This document shows positions 9,002-17,831 of a stretch of 64,000 nucleotides of DNA, in pieces. The translations under genes were made by a program, and so were the position numbers. The DNA comes from JBOGXA01 sp050694175 (GTDB lineage: Bacteria > Actinomycetota > CADDZG01 > WHSQ01): NCBI GenBank assembly GCA_050694175.1, contig JBOGXA010000006.1, positions 1 to 64,000 on the forward strand, written 5' to 3'. Below the pieces are notes generated by a model. It was not told where the DNA came from. It saw nothing but the letters and a program-made list of their open reading frames with translations, and did not search any database. Each line of letters starts with the position of its first letter. Position 1 is the stretch's first letter.

Positions 9002-9048
9002 GCTCGCGACTGCGGTGGAAATGGTTCACCATAGAAACGGAAACGAAG

Positions 9049-10827
9049 ATGAGGTCGATCAAAGGTGTTCTCTCGCGATTCACGAGGCCGGCCGACGGCG
9101 AGACCGGGCCGGTGGGCCTCGCCCCGACCGCGCCGGCGCGCGACCTCTTCAAACGCTTCTGGCCCGAAGCGCGGCCGCTGCGCCGCTGGATCATCCTCTC
9201 TCTCCTGCTGGTCGCCCTGCTGCCGGCCATCGAAGCCGTCGAGATCTATCTCTTCAAGGTGGTCGTCGACGAGATCCTTGTGCCCCGCGATCTGGATCTC
9301 TTCGTGTGGATCGCGCTCGCCTACGTGGGCCTCAACCTCGCCAGCGGCCTCCTCTCCTATGCCGACGAATACCTCTCCACCTTCATAGGAGAGCGCTTCC
9401 TGTTGTCCGTGCGTTCGAAGGTGTTCAAGCACCTTCTTCATTCACCTCCCGACTTGATGGACGAGCGGAGACTGGGAGACGTGCTTGCTCGGCTGACCGG
9501 GGACGTGGCCGCAATCGAAGCCCTTGTGCTGGACGGAGTGTCGATCACGGTCACATCCGTGCTGCGCTTCGTCTTCTTTCTCGGGGCAGCTCTGTTAATC
9601 GACTGGCAGCTGACGCTGCTTTCCCTGATCGTGGCCCCCATCTTCTGGTTCCTGATCCGTCGACTCTCAAAGTTGATCAAAGGGGCCGCGCGCGAGAGCA
9701 GACGTCGTAGCGGATCGCTTACTTCCTTCGCAGAACAACGACTGTCCCACCTGGCGCTCATCCAGTCTCACGGTCGGGAAGAGACCGAGCAGGAGCGCTT
9801 CGAGGCACTTGTTCGCGGTAAATCCCGTGCGCGGCTAGCGTCCGCACGGATAGGCGGGCTCCTGTACCCGGTGACCGATCTCTTGGAGGTGGCGGCCGCG
9901 CTCGCGGTCATGGGGGCAGGCACATTGGCGCTGACGGAGGGGCGACTCTCTCTCGGCGAACTGCTCGCGTTCCTTACCTTCTTGGCGCAGCTCTATCGAC
10001 CGGTGAGAGACCTGACCGGGCTGGTCGACACGATCTCGGAGGCTTCGGCAGGAGCCGAGAGGGTTGTCGAGCTGCTCGACGACGAGATCCCCACGCGCGA
10101 GCGCGACGGCGCTTTCGATCCAGGTCGCGTGCGGGGGGCGATTGCGCTGCGCGGCGTCACCTTCGGATACCCGGGCGCGACCGAGCCGATCCTGAAGAGC
10201 GCCTCGCTGTCCGTCACGCCGGGTAGCTCGGTGGTGATCTCGGGTGCAAGTGGGATAGGTAAGTCGACCTTGATCAAACTGCTGTTGCGCTTCCACGACC
10301 CGCAGCAGGGCGTCTTGACTCTGGACGGCCACGATCTCCGGGACATGACGGTGGCGGGGCTGCGCGACAACATCACGGTCCTTTTTCAAGAATCGCTCAT
10401 ACTCGAGGGCACGATCCGCGAGAACATTGCGTTCGGTAAGTCTGATGCCACGACGGATGAGATCATCGCCGCGGCCCGGCGAGTCGACGCTCACGATTTC
10501 ATCTCGGCATTCCCGGAGGGATACGAAACGGAGGTTGGACAGCGTGGCCGTAAGCTCTCCGGCGGCCAACGACAGAGGATTGCCCTGGCTCGTGCGTTGC
10601 TGCGAGACGCACCCATCCTTGTTCTGGACGAGCCCACGACAGGTCTGGACACCGTCACGGCGCGGCGAGTCATATCAGCCACGCAACGGGTGATGGCGGG
10701 TCGAACCACGATCGTCATTTCTCACGACCCCACCTTCTTCTCGGAAACGGCGGAGCGCGCTGTCGAGCTCAAGAATGGCCGCTTTCTGGAGGTTGAGAGA
10801 GATGGGCGCAGATCGGAAGTCGTATGA
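9049..10827 (+). CDS. ABC exporter, fused permease and ATPase
   Basis: A 592-residue half-transporter. Residues ~45-330 form the six-helix exporter domain. The ATPase has Walker A GASGIGKST (Lys ~405), the signature LSGGQRQRIALARALL (from ~503) and Walker B ILVLDEPTTGLD (Asp/Glu ~527-528). No N-terminal C39 peptidase domain is present, so it is not a classic bacteriocin-processing exporter. Family substrates include lipids, drugs and peptides. It overlaps the downstream kinase by 4 bp (ATGA), so the two are co-translated. The upstream small basic gene is a candidate cargo, by context only. Confidence 0.9.
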   Translation: MRSIKGVLSRFTRPADGETGPVGLAPTAPARDLFKRFWPEARPLRRWIILSLLLVALLPAIEAVEIYLFKVVVDEILVPRDLDLFVWIALAYVGLNLASGLLSYADEYLSTFIGERFLLSVRSKVFKHLLHSPPDLMDERRLGDVLARLTGDVAAIEALVLDGVSITVTSVLRFVFFLGAALLIDWQLTLLSLIVAPIFWFLIRRLSKLIKGAARESRRRSGSLTSFAEQRLSHLALIQSHGREETEQERFEALVRGKSRARLASARIGGLLYPVTDLLEVAAALAVMGAGTLALTEGRLSLGELLAFLTFLAQLYRPVRDLTGLVDTISEASAGAERVVELLDDEIPTRERDGAFDPGRVRGAIALRGVTFGYPGATEPILKSASLSVTPGSSVVISGASGIGKSTLIKLLLRFHDPQQGVLTLDGHDLRDMTVAGLRDNITVLFQESLILEGTIRENIAFGKSDATTDEIIAAARRVDAHDFISAFPEGYETEVGQRGRKLSGGQRQRIALARALLRDAPILVLDEPTTGLDTVTARRVISATQRVMAGRTTIVISHDPTFFSETAERAVELKNGRFLEVERDGRRSEVV

Positions 10828-11714
10828 CGCCGGACAGAACCTTCGACGGCCCGCCCCCTCTCCGTCGTAGAGACCTCATCCTGCCCGGGTACAGGGTCGT
10901 GGGGCACATAAGCCGGGGAAACTCGCTGGATGTCTACGACGTGTGGAGCATCGAGCGCGAGTGCCGTTGCATCGCAAAAGTCCCTCGCCCCGACAAGCTG
11001 GACGAGACCAGGACGTTGCGGCGCCTCGCCACCGAAGGATGGCTCCTCCAGCAGCTCCATCATCCTCACATCGTGACCTGCTATGAGCATCTCGAGGAAC
11101 CGCATCCCGCACTGATCCTCGAGATGCTCACCGGTCACACGCTCGCGTATCTGCTCGACGAAGAAGTTGAGCAGTTAACTCTTGAAGAGACAGCCTGGCT
11201 CGGAGTTCATCTCTGTTCGGCGATTGGCTATCTGCACCGAAAGGGCTGGCTCCATCTGGATGTCAAACCGGCCAATATCGTGTCCGAGCACGGCCGAACG
11301 AAGCTGATCGACCTCAGCATCGCCCGCCGCCCCGGCAGCGCTTCCGCAGGCATCGGCACGCGCGAGAACATGTCTCCGGAGCAGGCGCGAGGAGGACGGC
11401 TCACGACGGCGACCGACGTCTGCGGCATTGCGTCGGTCCTCTATGAGTGCCTGGCCGGCCGGGTTGTGTTCGAGGGTCACCTGGGCGAGAAGGGCGAGAA
11501 GTTGTTTCCACAGCTCGAGATGCCGGCCCCCTCGTTGGGCCGCCACTACGACGGCCCGGCGGAGGTGATCGAAGTGATCGATCGCGCGCTCAACGAGGAG
11601 CCCTCCGAGCGACCGACGCTCGACGAGCTGTTCACGGGGTTGACGAAGGCGGCCGGTATCGATCCCGAAGCCCCCCGGGACACCACTGCGACGCTCGCAG
11701 ACGCAGACGCCTAG
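10824..11714 (+). CDS. Serine/threonine protein kinase (soluble, single domain)
   Basis: A 296-residue Hanks-type kinase domain with no transmembrane segment or PASTA repeats. The likely ATP Lys is K52 (CIAKV). The catalytic loop HLDVKPAN places the base at D146, with K148 and N151. The metal-binding motif is DLS (D163) rather than DFG. The activation segment contains GTRENMSPEQARGG, and the glycine-rich loop is weak (GHISRGNSLDV). The core residues are present, so it is probably active. Translational coupling to the ABC exporter suggests it phosphorylates the exporter, its cargo or a local regulator. Confidence 0.85.
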   Translation: MTPDRTFDGPPPLRRRDLILPGYRVVGHISRGNSLDVYDVWSIERECRCIAKVPRPDKLDETRTLRRLATEGWLLQQLHHPHIVTCYEHLEEPHPALILEMLTGHTLAYLLDEEVEQLTLEETAWLGVHLCSAIGYLHRKGWLHLDVKPANIVSEHGRTKLIDLSIARRPGSASAGIGTRENMSPEQARGGRLTTATDVCGIASVLYECLAGRVVFEGHLGEKGEKLFPQLEMPAPSLGRHYDGPAEVIEVIDRALNEEPSERPTLDELFTGLTKAAGIDPEAPRDTTATLADADA

Positions 11715-11808
11715 TCAGTCGATTGCACGACGAGCCCGACCTCGGACCCTCATTCGAGAAGTTCGCGACCGGGCTCAAGAAGCGCGTCGAGGCCGGCTGA
11801 CGCGCCGG

Positions 11809-13056
11809 TCAGTCTCTGACCTGCCCGTCTCCCCACACGACGTACTTGGTCGTCGTTAGAGCCCGGAGGCCCATCGGGCCCCGGGCGTGAAGCTTCTGGG
11901 TGGAGATGCCGATCTCGGCCCCGAACCCGAACTCGCCGCCGTCTGAGAATCTCGTCGACGCGTTTACGAAGATCGAGCCCGAATCCACCATGCTCGAGAA
12001 TCGGCGCGCCACGGCCAGGTCGCGGCAGACGACGGCTTCTGCATTGGAAGTGCCCCACCGATTGATGTGATCGATAGCGTCATCAACGGATGCGACGATG
12101 TGAACCGACAACACGAGATCGAGATACTCCGTGCCCCAGTCCTCATCCGTCGCCGGGGCCGCGCCGGGCCAGAGCTCTCGGACCCGCTCATCGCCCCGGA
12201 TCTCGACTCCGAGATCGGCGAGCGCATCGAGGGCCTTCGGGAGCCAGCTTGCGGCGATACCGGAATGAACGAGGAGAGTCTCGGCGGCGTTGCACACACT
12301 CGGGCGCTGGGTCTTTGCATTTACGATGATGTTCGTCGCCATTTCCTCTTCTGCGGACTCATCGATATAGATATGACAAACGCCGGCACCATCGATGATG
12401 TACGGCACGGAGGCGTTCTCTTCGATGCTCCTGATGAGAGACGCCCCACCACGAGGAATGAGCAGGTCCACGAATCCAGTTGCCTGCATGAGGGCGGTTG
12501 TCGACTCACGGCTCGTGTCGCCTACCAGCTCGATCGCGTGCTCGGGAACACCACAGCCCGTGGCGGCACCGGTGAGGACGTCCACGATCGCGGCGTTAGA
12601 TGATGCAGCCATCGATGAGCCGCGGAGCACGCATGCGTTGCCCGACTTGAGACACAGCCCTGCCACGTCGGCGGTCACATTGGGGCGTGCTTCGTAGACG
12701 ACGGCTACGACCCCGAGCGGAACCCGCACTTCCTCGATGGCCAGGCCATTGGGACGCCTCCACCCGCGCACGACCTCGCCGACGGGATCGGGCTGTTCGA
12801 CCAGCGCGCGCAGCCCGGTGGCCATCGATTCGATGCGCGCAGAGGTCAGGATGAGCCTGTCCACCAGGGCCTTGGAGACACGGGCTTCCTGTGCGGAAGC
12901 GACGTCGTGGCGGTTGGCTTCGAGCAGGGGGTCGGCTCCCTCAATGAGGGCGTCAGCCATGGCACCGAGCGCGCGGTCCTTCACCTCGCTCGACAGCAAG
13001 GCCACGGCCGGGGCGGCTGTCGCCGCAGCCCTGCATGAGTCCTCGACGCTTTTCAC
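11809..13056 (-). CDS. proA: Gamma-glutamyl phosphate reductase
   Basis: About 415 residues, the usual length for ProA, which makes glutamate-5-semialdehyde from gamma-glutamyl phosphate with NADPH in proline synthesis. Diagnostic segments are VPLGVVAVVYEARPNVTADVAG split around the PLG turn, SGNACVLRGSS, the catalytic-Cys region NAKTQRPSVCNAAETLL, and the C-terminal GFGAEIGISTQKLHARGPMG. The open frame runs much further upstream, but the GTG at 13056 is chosen: GGAGGAG sits 5 bases before it and it overlaps the proB stop by 4 bp (GTGA), giving translational coupling. Confidence 0.95.
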   Translation of the reverse strand: MKSVEDSCRAAATAAPAVALLSSEVKDRALGAMADALIEGADPLLEANRHDVASAQEARVSKALVDRLILTSARIESMATGLRALVEQPDPVGEVVRGWRRPNGLAIEEVRVPLGVVAVVYEARPNVTADVAGLCLKSGNACVLRGSSMAASSNAAIVDVLTGAATGCGVPEHAIELVGDTSRESTTALMQATGFVDLLIPRGGASLIRSIEENASVPYIIDGAGVCHIYIDESAEEEMATNIIVNAKTQRPSVCNAAETLLVHSGIAASWLPKALDALADLGVEIRGDERVRELWPGAAPATDEDWGTEYLDLVLSVHIVASVDDAIDHINRWGTSNAEAVVCRDLAVARRFSSMVDSGSIFVNASTRFSDGGEFGFGAEIGISTQKLHARGPMGLRALTTTKYVVWGDGQVRD

Positions 13057-14168
13057 CCTTGCTCCTCCAGCAGGACGACGAGCTGATCGCGGTGGATGAC
13101 CTCGCGACCTCCTCTGCCGAGTGAGGACTGCAGTTGCTCGGATCCGCATCGAACGAGCCCGCGCGCGAAAACCGAGCCTTCTATGGCGGCCACGTCGACC
13201 GTATCTCCGGCCGAGAAGTCGCCCTGGACGCTTACGACCCCCACCGGCAGGAGGCTCTTCTTGTCTTCGATGATCGCCTTTCTTGCTCCGTCGTCGACGA
13301 TGACTGTCCCGCAGGGCGGCCTCCCGAACGCAATCCACAACCGGCGCGCCGACGCAGTCTTGGTGCGGGGGCTGAAGTAGGTGCCGATCTCGTCGCCGGC
13401 GACAATGCGGTCGAACACCGACGCCTGTGGCCCGGGAGCGACGACGACGGCCGCGCCCGCGAAGGTCGCCACTTTCGCCGCCTCGAGTTTGGAGGCCATG
13501 CCCCCGCTCGAGAGGACCGATCCTTTGCCGCCCATTGCCTTGTGCAGTTCGGGCGTTACTCGCTCGACGCGGTCTATGACGGGGGCGGACGGGAACTTGC
13601 GGGGATCGGCGGAGTGCACGCCTTGGGTATCGGTGAGCAGTACCAGCATCCGAGCGTGCAAGAGGCTCGTGACGAGCGCGGCCAGCAGGTCGTTGTCGCC
13701 GAACCGGATTTCGTCGACCGCGACCGTATCGTTCTCGTTGACGATCGGGACCACTCCGTCGGCAAGAAGTCGCTCGAAGGTGTTTCGAGCGTTCAGGTAG
13801 TGGGTTCGCTGCATGAAGTCGTAGCGCGTCAGCAGAACCTGAGCCGCGGTGAGGCCGTGGCGGCCGAGCAAGAGCGCATAGCGGCCGAACAGCAGACCTT
13901 GACCGACCGCCGCGGCGGCTTGCAGCGACGGGATGTCGCTAGGCCTACGGGAGAGCCCCAGCGGTTCGAGCCCGGCGGCGATTGCGCCCGAGCTCACGAG
14001 AACGGTCTGTACGTCGCGCGACCGCAGCCGGGCGAGCCCATCGATCAACTCGGTCAGGCGAGCCTCGTCCGGGCGCCCGTTGTCCCCGACGAGTGAAGCG
14101 GTTCCGACCTTGACCACAAGGCGATCTCCAGCGGCGAGGCCGCGCCGCGCCACTTTCGTTTCGTTCAC
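13053..14168 (-). CDS. proB: Glutamate 5-kinase with C-terminal PUA domain
   Basis: About 371 residues. The amino acid kinase domain begins LVVKVGTASLVGDNGRP and includes VSSGAIAAGLEPLG, QVLLTRYDF, IVNENDTVA, FGDNDLLAALV and the GTGGMASKLEAAKV-like segment (here GKGSVLSSGGMASKLEAAK). The PUA domain follows (VIVDDGARKAIIEDKKSLLPVGV). It phosphorylates glutamate in the first step of proline synthesis and is normally feedback-inhibited by proline. The GTG at 14168 gives the normal length; an upstream TTG is open but lacks a ribosome site. It is coupled to proA and divergent from proC across about 90 bp. Confidence 0.93.
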   Translation of the reverse strand: MNETKVARRGLAAGDRLVVKVGTASLVGDNGRPDEARLTELIDGLARLRSRDVQTVLVSSGAIAAGLEPLGLSRRPSDIPSLQAAAAVGQGLLFGRYALLLGRHGLTAAQVLLTRYDFMQRTHYLNARNTFERLLADGVVPIVNENDTVAVDEIRFGDNDLLAALVTSLLHARMLVLLTDTQGVHSADPRKFPSAPVIDRVERVTPELHKAMGGKGSVLSSGGMASKLEAAKVATFAGAAVVVAPGPQASVFDRIVAGDEIGTYFSPRTKTASARRLWIAFGRPPCGTVIVDDGARKAIIEDKKSLLPVGVVSVQGDFSAGDTVDVAAIEGSVFARGLVRCGSEQLQSSLGRGGREVIHRDQLVVLLEEQG

Positions 14169-14257
14169 CCCGCGAGTCTGACAGAGGCCGGGCGCGTGAT
14201 GAAGAGAGATTGGCAAGGGGGGATGCGGTCAAGGACCTGGGCTGGCACGATGGGGCC

Positions 14258-15076
14258 ATGAAGAAGCTAGCGGTCCTCGGCGGCGGCAAGATGGGGGAGG
14301 CGCTCATCGCCGGTCTGGCCGACTCCGGCTGGTGCCGGCCCGAGGACATCGTCGTGACCGGCCGCCGTCAGGACCGCCTCGATGAACTCGCGCAGAACTA
14401 CAAGGTCCGGGCCTCGCTTCGCAACGCGGACGCCGTGGTGGGTGCCGACATCGTCGTGATAGCGGTCAAGCCCCAGGATCTCGACGGGCTGCTCGCGGAC
14501 ATCTCCCGGATGATCACTGCGGAGCAGACCGTCCTGTCTCTGGTCGCGGCCATCCCCACCTCCTACATCGAGTCGAGGCTCGGGCCCTCGATCCCGATCG
14601 TCCGCGCCATGCCCAACACCCCCGCGCTCGTCCACGAGGGAATGGCGGGAATCGCCGCCGGGAGGCACGCGAACGCCGAGCATCTAGACCTGGCAAAGGA
14701 GGTACTCGGGCAGGTCGGCCGGGTGGTGTCCGTGTCGGAGCCGTACCTCGATGCGGTGACGGCGATCTCCGGCTCGGGCCCCGCCTATTTCGCCCTGCTC
14801 GCGGAGGCGATGATCGAGGGGGGCATCCTGCTCGGGCTGTCCCGGGAGGTGGCCACCGAGCTCGTGATTCAGACGATGCTGGGGTCGGCAAAGCTATTAC
14901 GCGATTCGCACATGCATCCGGTTGAGCTTCGAGAGATGGTGACGTCTCCCGGGGGGACCACCATCAGGGCGATCCGCGTGCTCGAACAATCGGGTGTGCG
15001 GGCCGCCTTCCTCAACGCGATTCAAGCCGCGATGGACCGGTCGCTGGAGCTCGCCCAGGAAGAGACCAAGGACTGA
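14258..15076 (+). CDS. proC: Pyrroline-5-carboxylate reductase
   Basis: About 272 residues. It has the N-terminal Rossmann motif LAVLGGGKMGEALIAGL, VIAVKPQDL, VRAMPNTPALVHEGMAGIA, and the C-terminal signature VEAVTAISGSGPAYFALLAEA-like segment (here DAVTAISGSGPAYF) and VTSPGGTTIRAIRVLE. It reduces P5C to proline with NAD(P)H. The ATG at 14258 starts the canonical MKKLAVLGGG N-terminus; the upstream frame to 14210 is noncoding. All three dedicated proline genes thus sit together, in divergent orientation. Confidence 0.95.
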   Translation: MKKLAVLGGGKMGEALIAGLADSGWCRPEDIVVTGRRQDRLDELAQNYKVRASLRNADAVVGADIVVIAVKPQDLDGLLADISRMITAEQTVLSLVAAIPTSYIESRLGPSIPIVRAMPNTPALVHEGMAGIAAGRHANAEHLDLAKEVLGQVGRVVSVSEPYLDAVTAISGSGPAYFALLAEAMIEGGILLGLSREVATELVIQTMLGSAKLLRDSHMHPVELREMVTSPGGTTIRAIRVLEQSGVRAAFLNAIQAAMDRSLELAQEETKD

Positions 15077-15180
15077 CGGGCGCGCAGCCGCATTCGCTCC
15101 ACGACGATCGACGTCGTCAACCCACTTGAAGATGCGCGTTCTCCGCGCGCTAATTCTTCTGCCGGAGGGACAACAGCGAT

Positions 15181-16398
15181 ATGCAGATCAATAGAAAAGG
15201 CGTAGGAACCGATAGTGAGGTTTCCGGAAAGCTCGTCTATCTCGAGCTTGCAACCCCGCGCCTCGATGTGCCGACCAGCGCACGTCGTGCGCTCCACTGG
15301 TTGAACCGCGACTTCCCGTGGGTTCTGTCAGCTGGATGGGCGGTTGAGTGGTGGGGAGTTCGAACCGGCCGCAACCAAGGGAATGCGCCAAACCAGCTGC
15401 GGGCTCGCGGCCCCGTTAGCCCACTGCGTCGGATGCCGTGGATAGTCCTCGCTCCCCTCGCGTGGTGCACGCACTTCCTGGTGATGCTGTTCGGCTCGCG
15501 CTCATCGATCGTTGTGGCCCGGCATCCGTATCTCGCTCTGGGGGCGGCAACTGCGCGAGTCTTTCGACGCTCGCCCGTCCTGGTCGTCGGCATCGTTGAG
15601 CGGATGGCGAGCAAGGCCCTCAACGTCCACGGCTCCGCCGCGATCTTCAAGCTCCTCAATGCAGTCGATCGGTTCGTCTTACGAAGAGCCGATCTCGTCC
15701 TCCTGATGGGCCCGTTTACACGTGAGCTGGCCGAGCGCGCGGGAGTTACCGACGACCGCATAATCGAAGTGCCCCACCCCGTGAGATGGATTCAGTCAAA
15801 CGCTGCCCCCGACACCGAGCGGCGGAACGACCGAGTGGTCACCGCCGCGCGCCTTATCCCGGGCAAGGGGATCGACGTTCTGATCGAGTCGTTTGCCATC
15901 ATCGTCAAACGCCGGCGCGGCGCCGAGCTGGTCGTCGCCGGCGACGGCCCGGAGAGGGCGCGCCTGCAGGACCTCGCAGCCCGCCTCGGCATCGACGACC
16001 ACGTGAGCTTCCCCGGCTGGGTGCCCCCTCACGAGCTTCCCGACCTGTACGGGAGCGCGCTGATAGCCGCTCTGCCATCGCGCGTCGAGGAGGGCCATCC
16101 GATGGCTCTGCAGGAGGCCGCTTTAGCGGGGTGCGCGCTGATCGGGAGCGACCTCGGGGGGATTCGCGACATCGTGGAGCCGGGGGTGACGGGTGCGCTC
16201 GTCCCGCCGGAGGATCCCCATGCGCTGGCCGAGGCGATCGAGCGCTTCTTGGCGGATCCTGCCACCGCGCGCCGGATGGGCGACGCGGCGCGGGCCGAGG
16301 CGCTCGCGTATTACGACCGGCGCGAGGCAGGGCTCGACGAGTTCAGGAAACGGCTCACCGCAGTGCGTGAAAGCAAGGTCGGGCGTGGCCGCGGGTAA
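15181..16398 (+). CDS. Glycosyltransferase, GT4/GT-B fold (first of tandem pair)
   Basis: A 405-residue GT-B enzyme. The C-terminal Glycos_transf_1 domain has VVTAARLIPGKGIDVLIESF, LVVAGDGPERARLQDLAARLGI, FPGWVPPHELPDLYGSALIAALPSRVEEGHPMALQEA (given here as motif landmarks: FPGWVPP, LPDLYGSA, PSRVEEGHP) and the nucleotide-sugar EX7E region. The N-terminal half begins LVYLELATPRLD and has NRDFPWV, unlike standard GGAE starts, and is shared with the next gene. A GGAGGG site precedes the ATG. The donor and acceptor are unknown; a role in the glycan locus that starts near 22 kb is likely. Confidence 0.85.
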   Translation: MQINRKGVGTDSEVSGKLVYLELATPRLDVPTSARRALHWLNRDFPWVLSAGWAVEWWGVRTGRNQGNAPNQLRARGPVSPLRRMPWIVLAPLAWCTHFLVMLFGSRSSIVVARHPYLALGAATARVFRRSPVLVVGIVERMASKALNVHGSAAIFKLLNAVDRFVLRRADLVLLMGPFTRELAERAGVTDDRIIEVPHPVRWIQSNAAPDTERRNDRVVTAARLIPGKGIDVLIESFAIIVKRRRGAELVVAGDGPERARLQDLAARLGIDDHVSFPGWVPPHELPDLYGSALIAALPSRVEEGHPMALQEAALAGCALIGSDLGGIRDIVEPGVTGALVPPEDPHALAEAIERFLADPATARRMGDAARAEALAYYDRREAGLDEFRKRLTAVRESKVGRGRG

Positions 16399-17557
16399 CT
16401 CCATTGCATATCTGGAGCTCGTAACTCCCTCCCTCGAACAACCGCCGAGCATTGGTCGTGCGCTCTACTGGGTCGACCGCGATTTCCCGTGGGCCCGCGC
16501 CGATGGCTGGACAATCGAGTGGTGGGGGGTCAGGAGCCGGGAGTCCCGGCAGATCGAGACCAACGGTCTGCGGCTGCGGGGGCCCAGGGTGCCCTTTCGC
16601 AGGATCCCGCGGATACTGCTCGTGACTCTTTCGTGGCTCACCCACGTCGTTCTCGTTCTTCGGGGATCTTCGACCACGGTCACGGTGGCGCGGAGCCCCC
16701 ACCTCGGGATGGGCGCATCGATTGCTCGTCGCTTCCGAAGGAACGGCCCCCGGCTGGTCGTGCGGATCGTCGAGCGCTCGTCCAGCAAAGCGCTCCATGT
16801 GTACGGATCGCGCTCCCTGTCGAGGCTCCTGGAGGCCGTGGATCGGTTCGTCCTGGCTAAGGCGGATCTCGTGTTCCTCCTGGGAGACTTCACCCGGGAT
16901 CTTGCACGGCGCGCCGGCGTCGCCGACGCCGACATCGTCGAGCTCCCCAGCCCGAGGGCGTGGGACGACCATCCGGGCGCGCACGCCGGGGAACGCGACC
17001 CTTCCTTGGTCGTGTGCGCAGCCCGCTTCCACCGCGAGAAGGGGGTTGCCACCCTCATCGAGGCGCTCGGCCTGATCGCGGCCGACTATCCATCCGCAGT
17101 TGTCGAGATCGCCGGCGACGGCCCCGAGCGGGAATCCCTTGAGCGATTCGTGGCGGACTCCGGCCTCGGTCACCGGGTGCGGTTTCGGGGGTGGTTGCCG
17201 GCGACCGCCATGCCTCAGTTCTTCGGGCGAGCTCTGGTGGCGGTTGCTCCGTCCCTCGTGGAGGAGGGGCACGGGCGCGCGCTCCAGGAGGCCGCGTCGG
17301 CGGGATGCGCGCTCATAGGCAGCGATCTCGGGGGGCTCAAGGACACCGTCGTCGAGGGCCGGACCGGGCTCCTGGTACCGCCCGCCGACCCCCACGCCCT
17401 GGCGAACGCCCTGCGACGATGTCTTGACGACCCCACAACGACATCGCACATGGGCGAAGCCGCCCGCGCTCAGGCACTCGAGTACTACGGGAAGCGGGAG
17501 CACGGGCTCGAGGAGGTGCGGCGGCGCCTTCATGCACTGGTACGGCCGGCCGCTTAG
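16385..17557 (+). CDS. Glycosyltransferase, GT4/GT-B fold (second of tandem pair)
   Basis: About 390 residues, paralogous to the upstream gene over its whole length: AYLELVTPSLE, RDFPWARADGW and EWWGVRS at the N-terminus, and VVCAARFHREKGVATLIEA, EIAGDGPERESLE, FRGWLPATAMPQFFGRA and PSLVEEGHGRALQEA at the C-terminus. The GTG at 16385 is chosen because homology to the neighbour begins right after it; the longer frame to 16193 overlaps coding sequence in another phase. It overlaps the upstream gene by 14 bp, so translation is probably coupled. It may act on the same or a consecutive sugar acceptor. Confidence 0.85.
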   Translation: MAAGNSIAYLELVTPSLEQPPSIGRALYWVDRDFPWARADGWTIEWWGVRSRESRQIETNGLRLRGPRVPFRRIPRILLVTLSWLTHVVLVLRGSSTTVTVARSPHLGMGASIARRFRRNGPRLVVRIVERSSSKALHVYGSRSLSRLLEAVDRFVLAKADLVFLLGDFTRDLARRAGVADADIVELPSPRAWDDHPGAHAGERDPSLVVCAARFHREKGVATLIEALGLIAADYPSAVVEIAGDGPERESLERFVADSGLGHRVRFRGWLPATAMPQFFGRALVAVAPSLVEEGHGRALQEAASAGCALIGSDLGGLKDTVVEGRTGLLVPPADPHALANALRRCLDDPTTTSHMGEAARAQALEYYGKREHGLEEVRRRLHALVRPAA

Positions 17558-17831
17558 CCCCGCGCGCGACTGCTGCTGTACTGGAGATACGGCCAAAATC
17601 CGATGCTCGAGCTGCTTGAAATCATTAGGTTTCGGTGGGGGGCGACTTCGGCTCGGCGGCCACTAGCCCTGGCCACAATTGGTCGCGCCCTGGTCCAGGA
17701 AAATTCAGGAAGGAAAACACCCTAAACCAGCGCGAACAACGCAAATCTTTGGGACTTTTTTGTCCAAACCCCTTTTCAAACCCCCGTTAGCTTTCTAGGC
17801 TGGAGTTGTTTTCCAGCAATCGGAGGGATAA
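17558..17831 (+). promoter_or_regulatory. Leader region upstream of the first response regulator
   Basis: A 274-bp gap that is locally AT-richer. It holds an imperfect dyad TTTGGGAC-N6-GTCCAAA near 17748-17768, a CTTTCTAGGCT segment resembling the downstream flanks of the 24-bp elements near 21412 and 21850, and a hairpin GCTGGA (17799-17804) / TCCAGC (17812-17817) just before the GGAGGG ribosome site. It probably carries the promoter of the regulator gene; the exact -35/-10 cannot be fixed. Confidence 0.4.

Noticed and set aside
13057..13338. A 94-residue N-terminal extension of ProA
   Set aside because: It overlaps proB in another frame, is Arg-rich without homology, and the GTG at 13056 has a strong ribosome site.
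16355..17596. A 413-codon open frame on the minus strand
   Set aside because: Antisense to the second tandem glycosyltransferase, which has clear GT motifs; the antisense protein has none.
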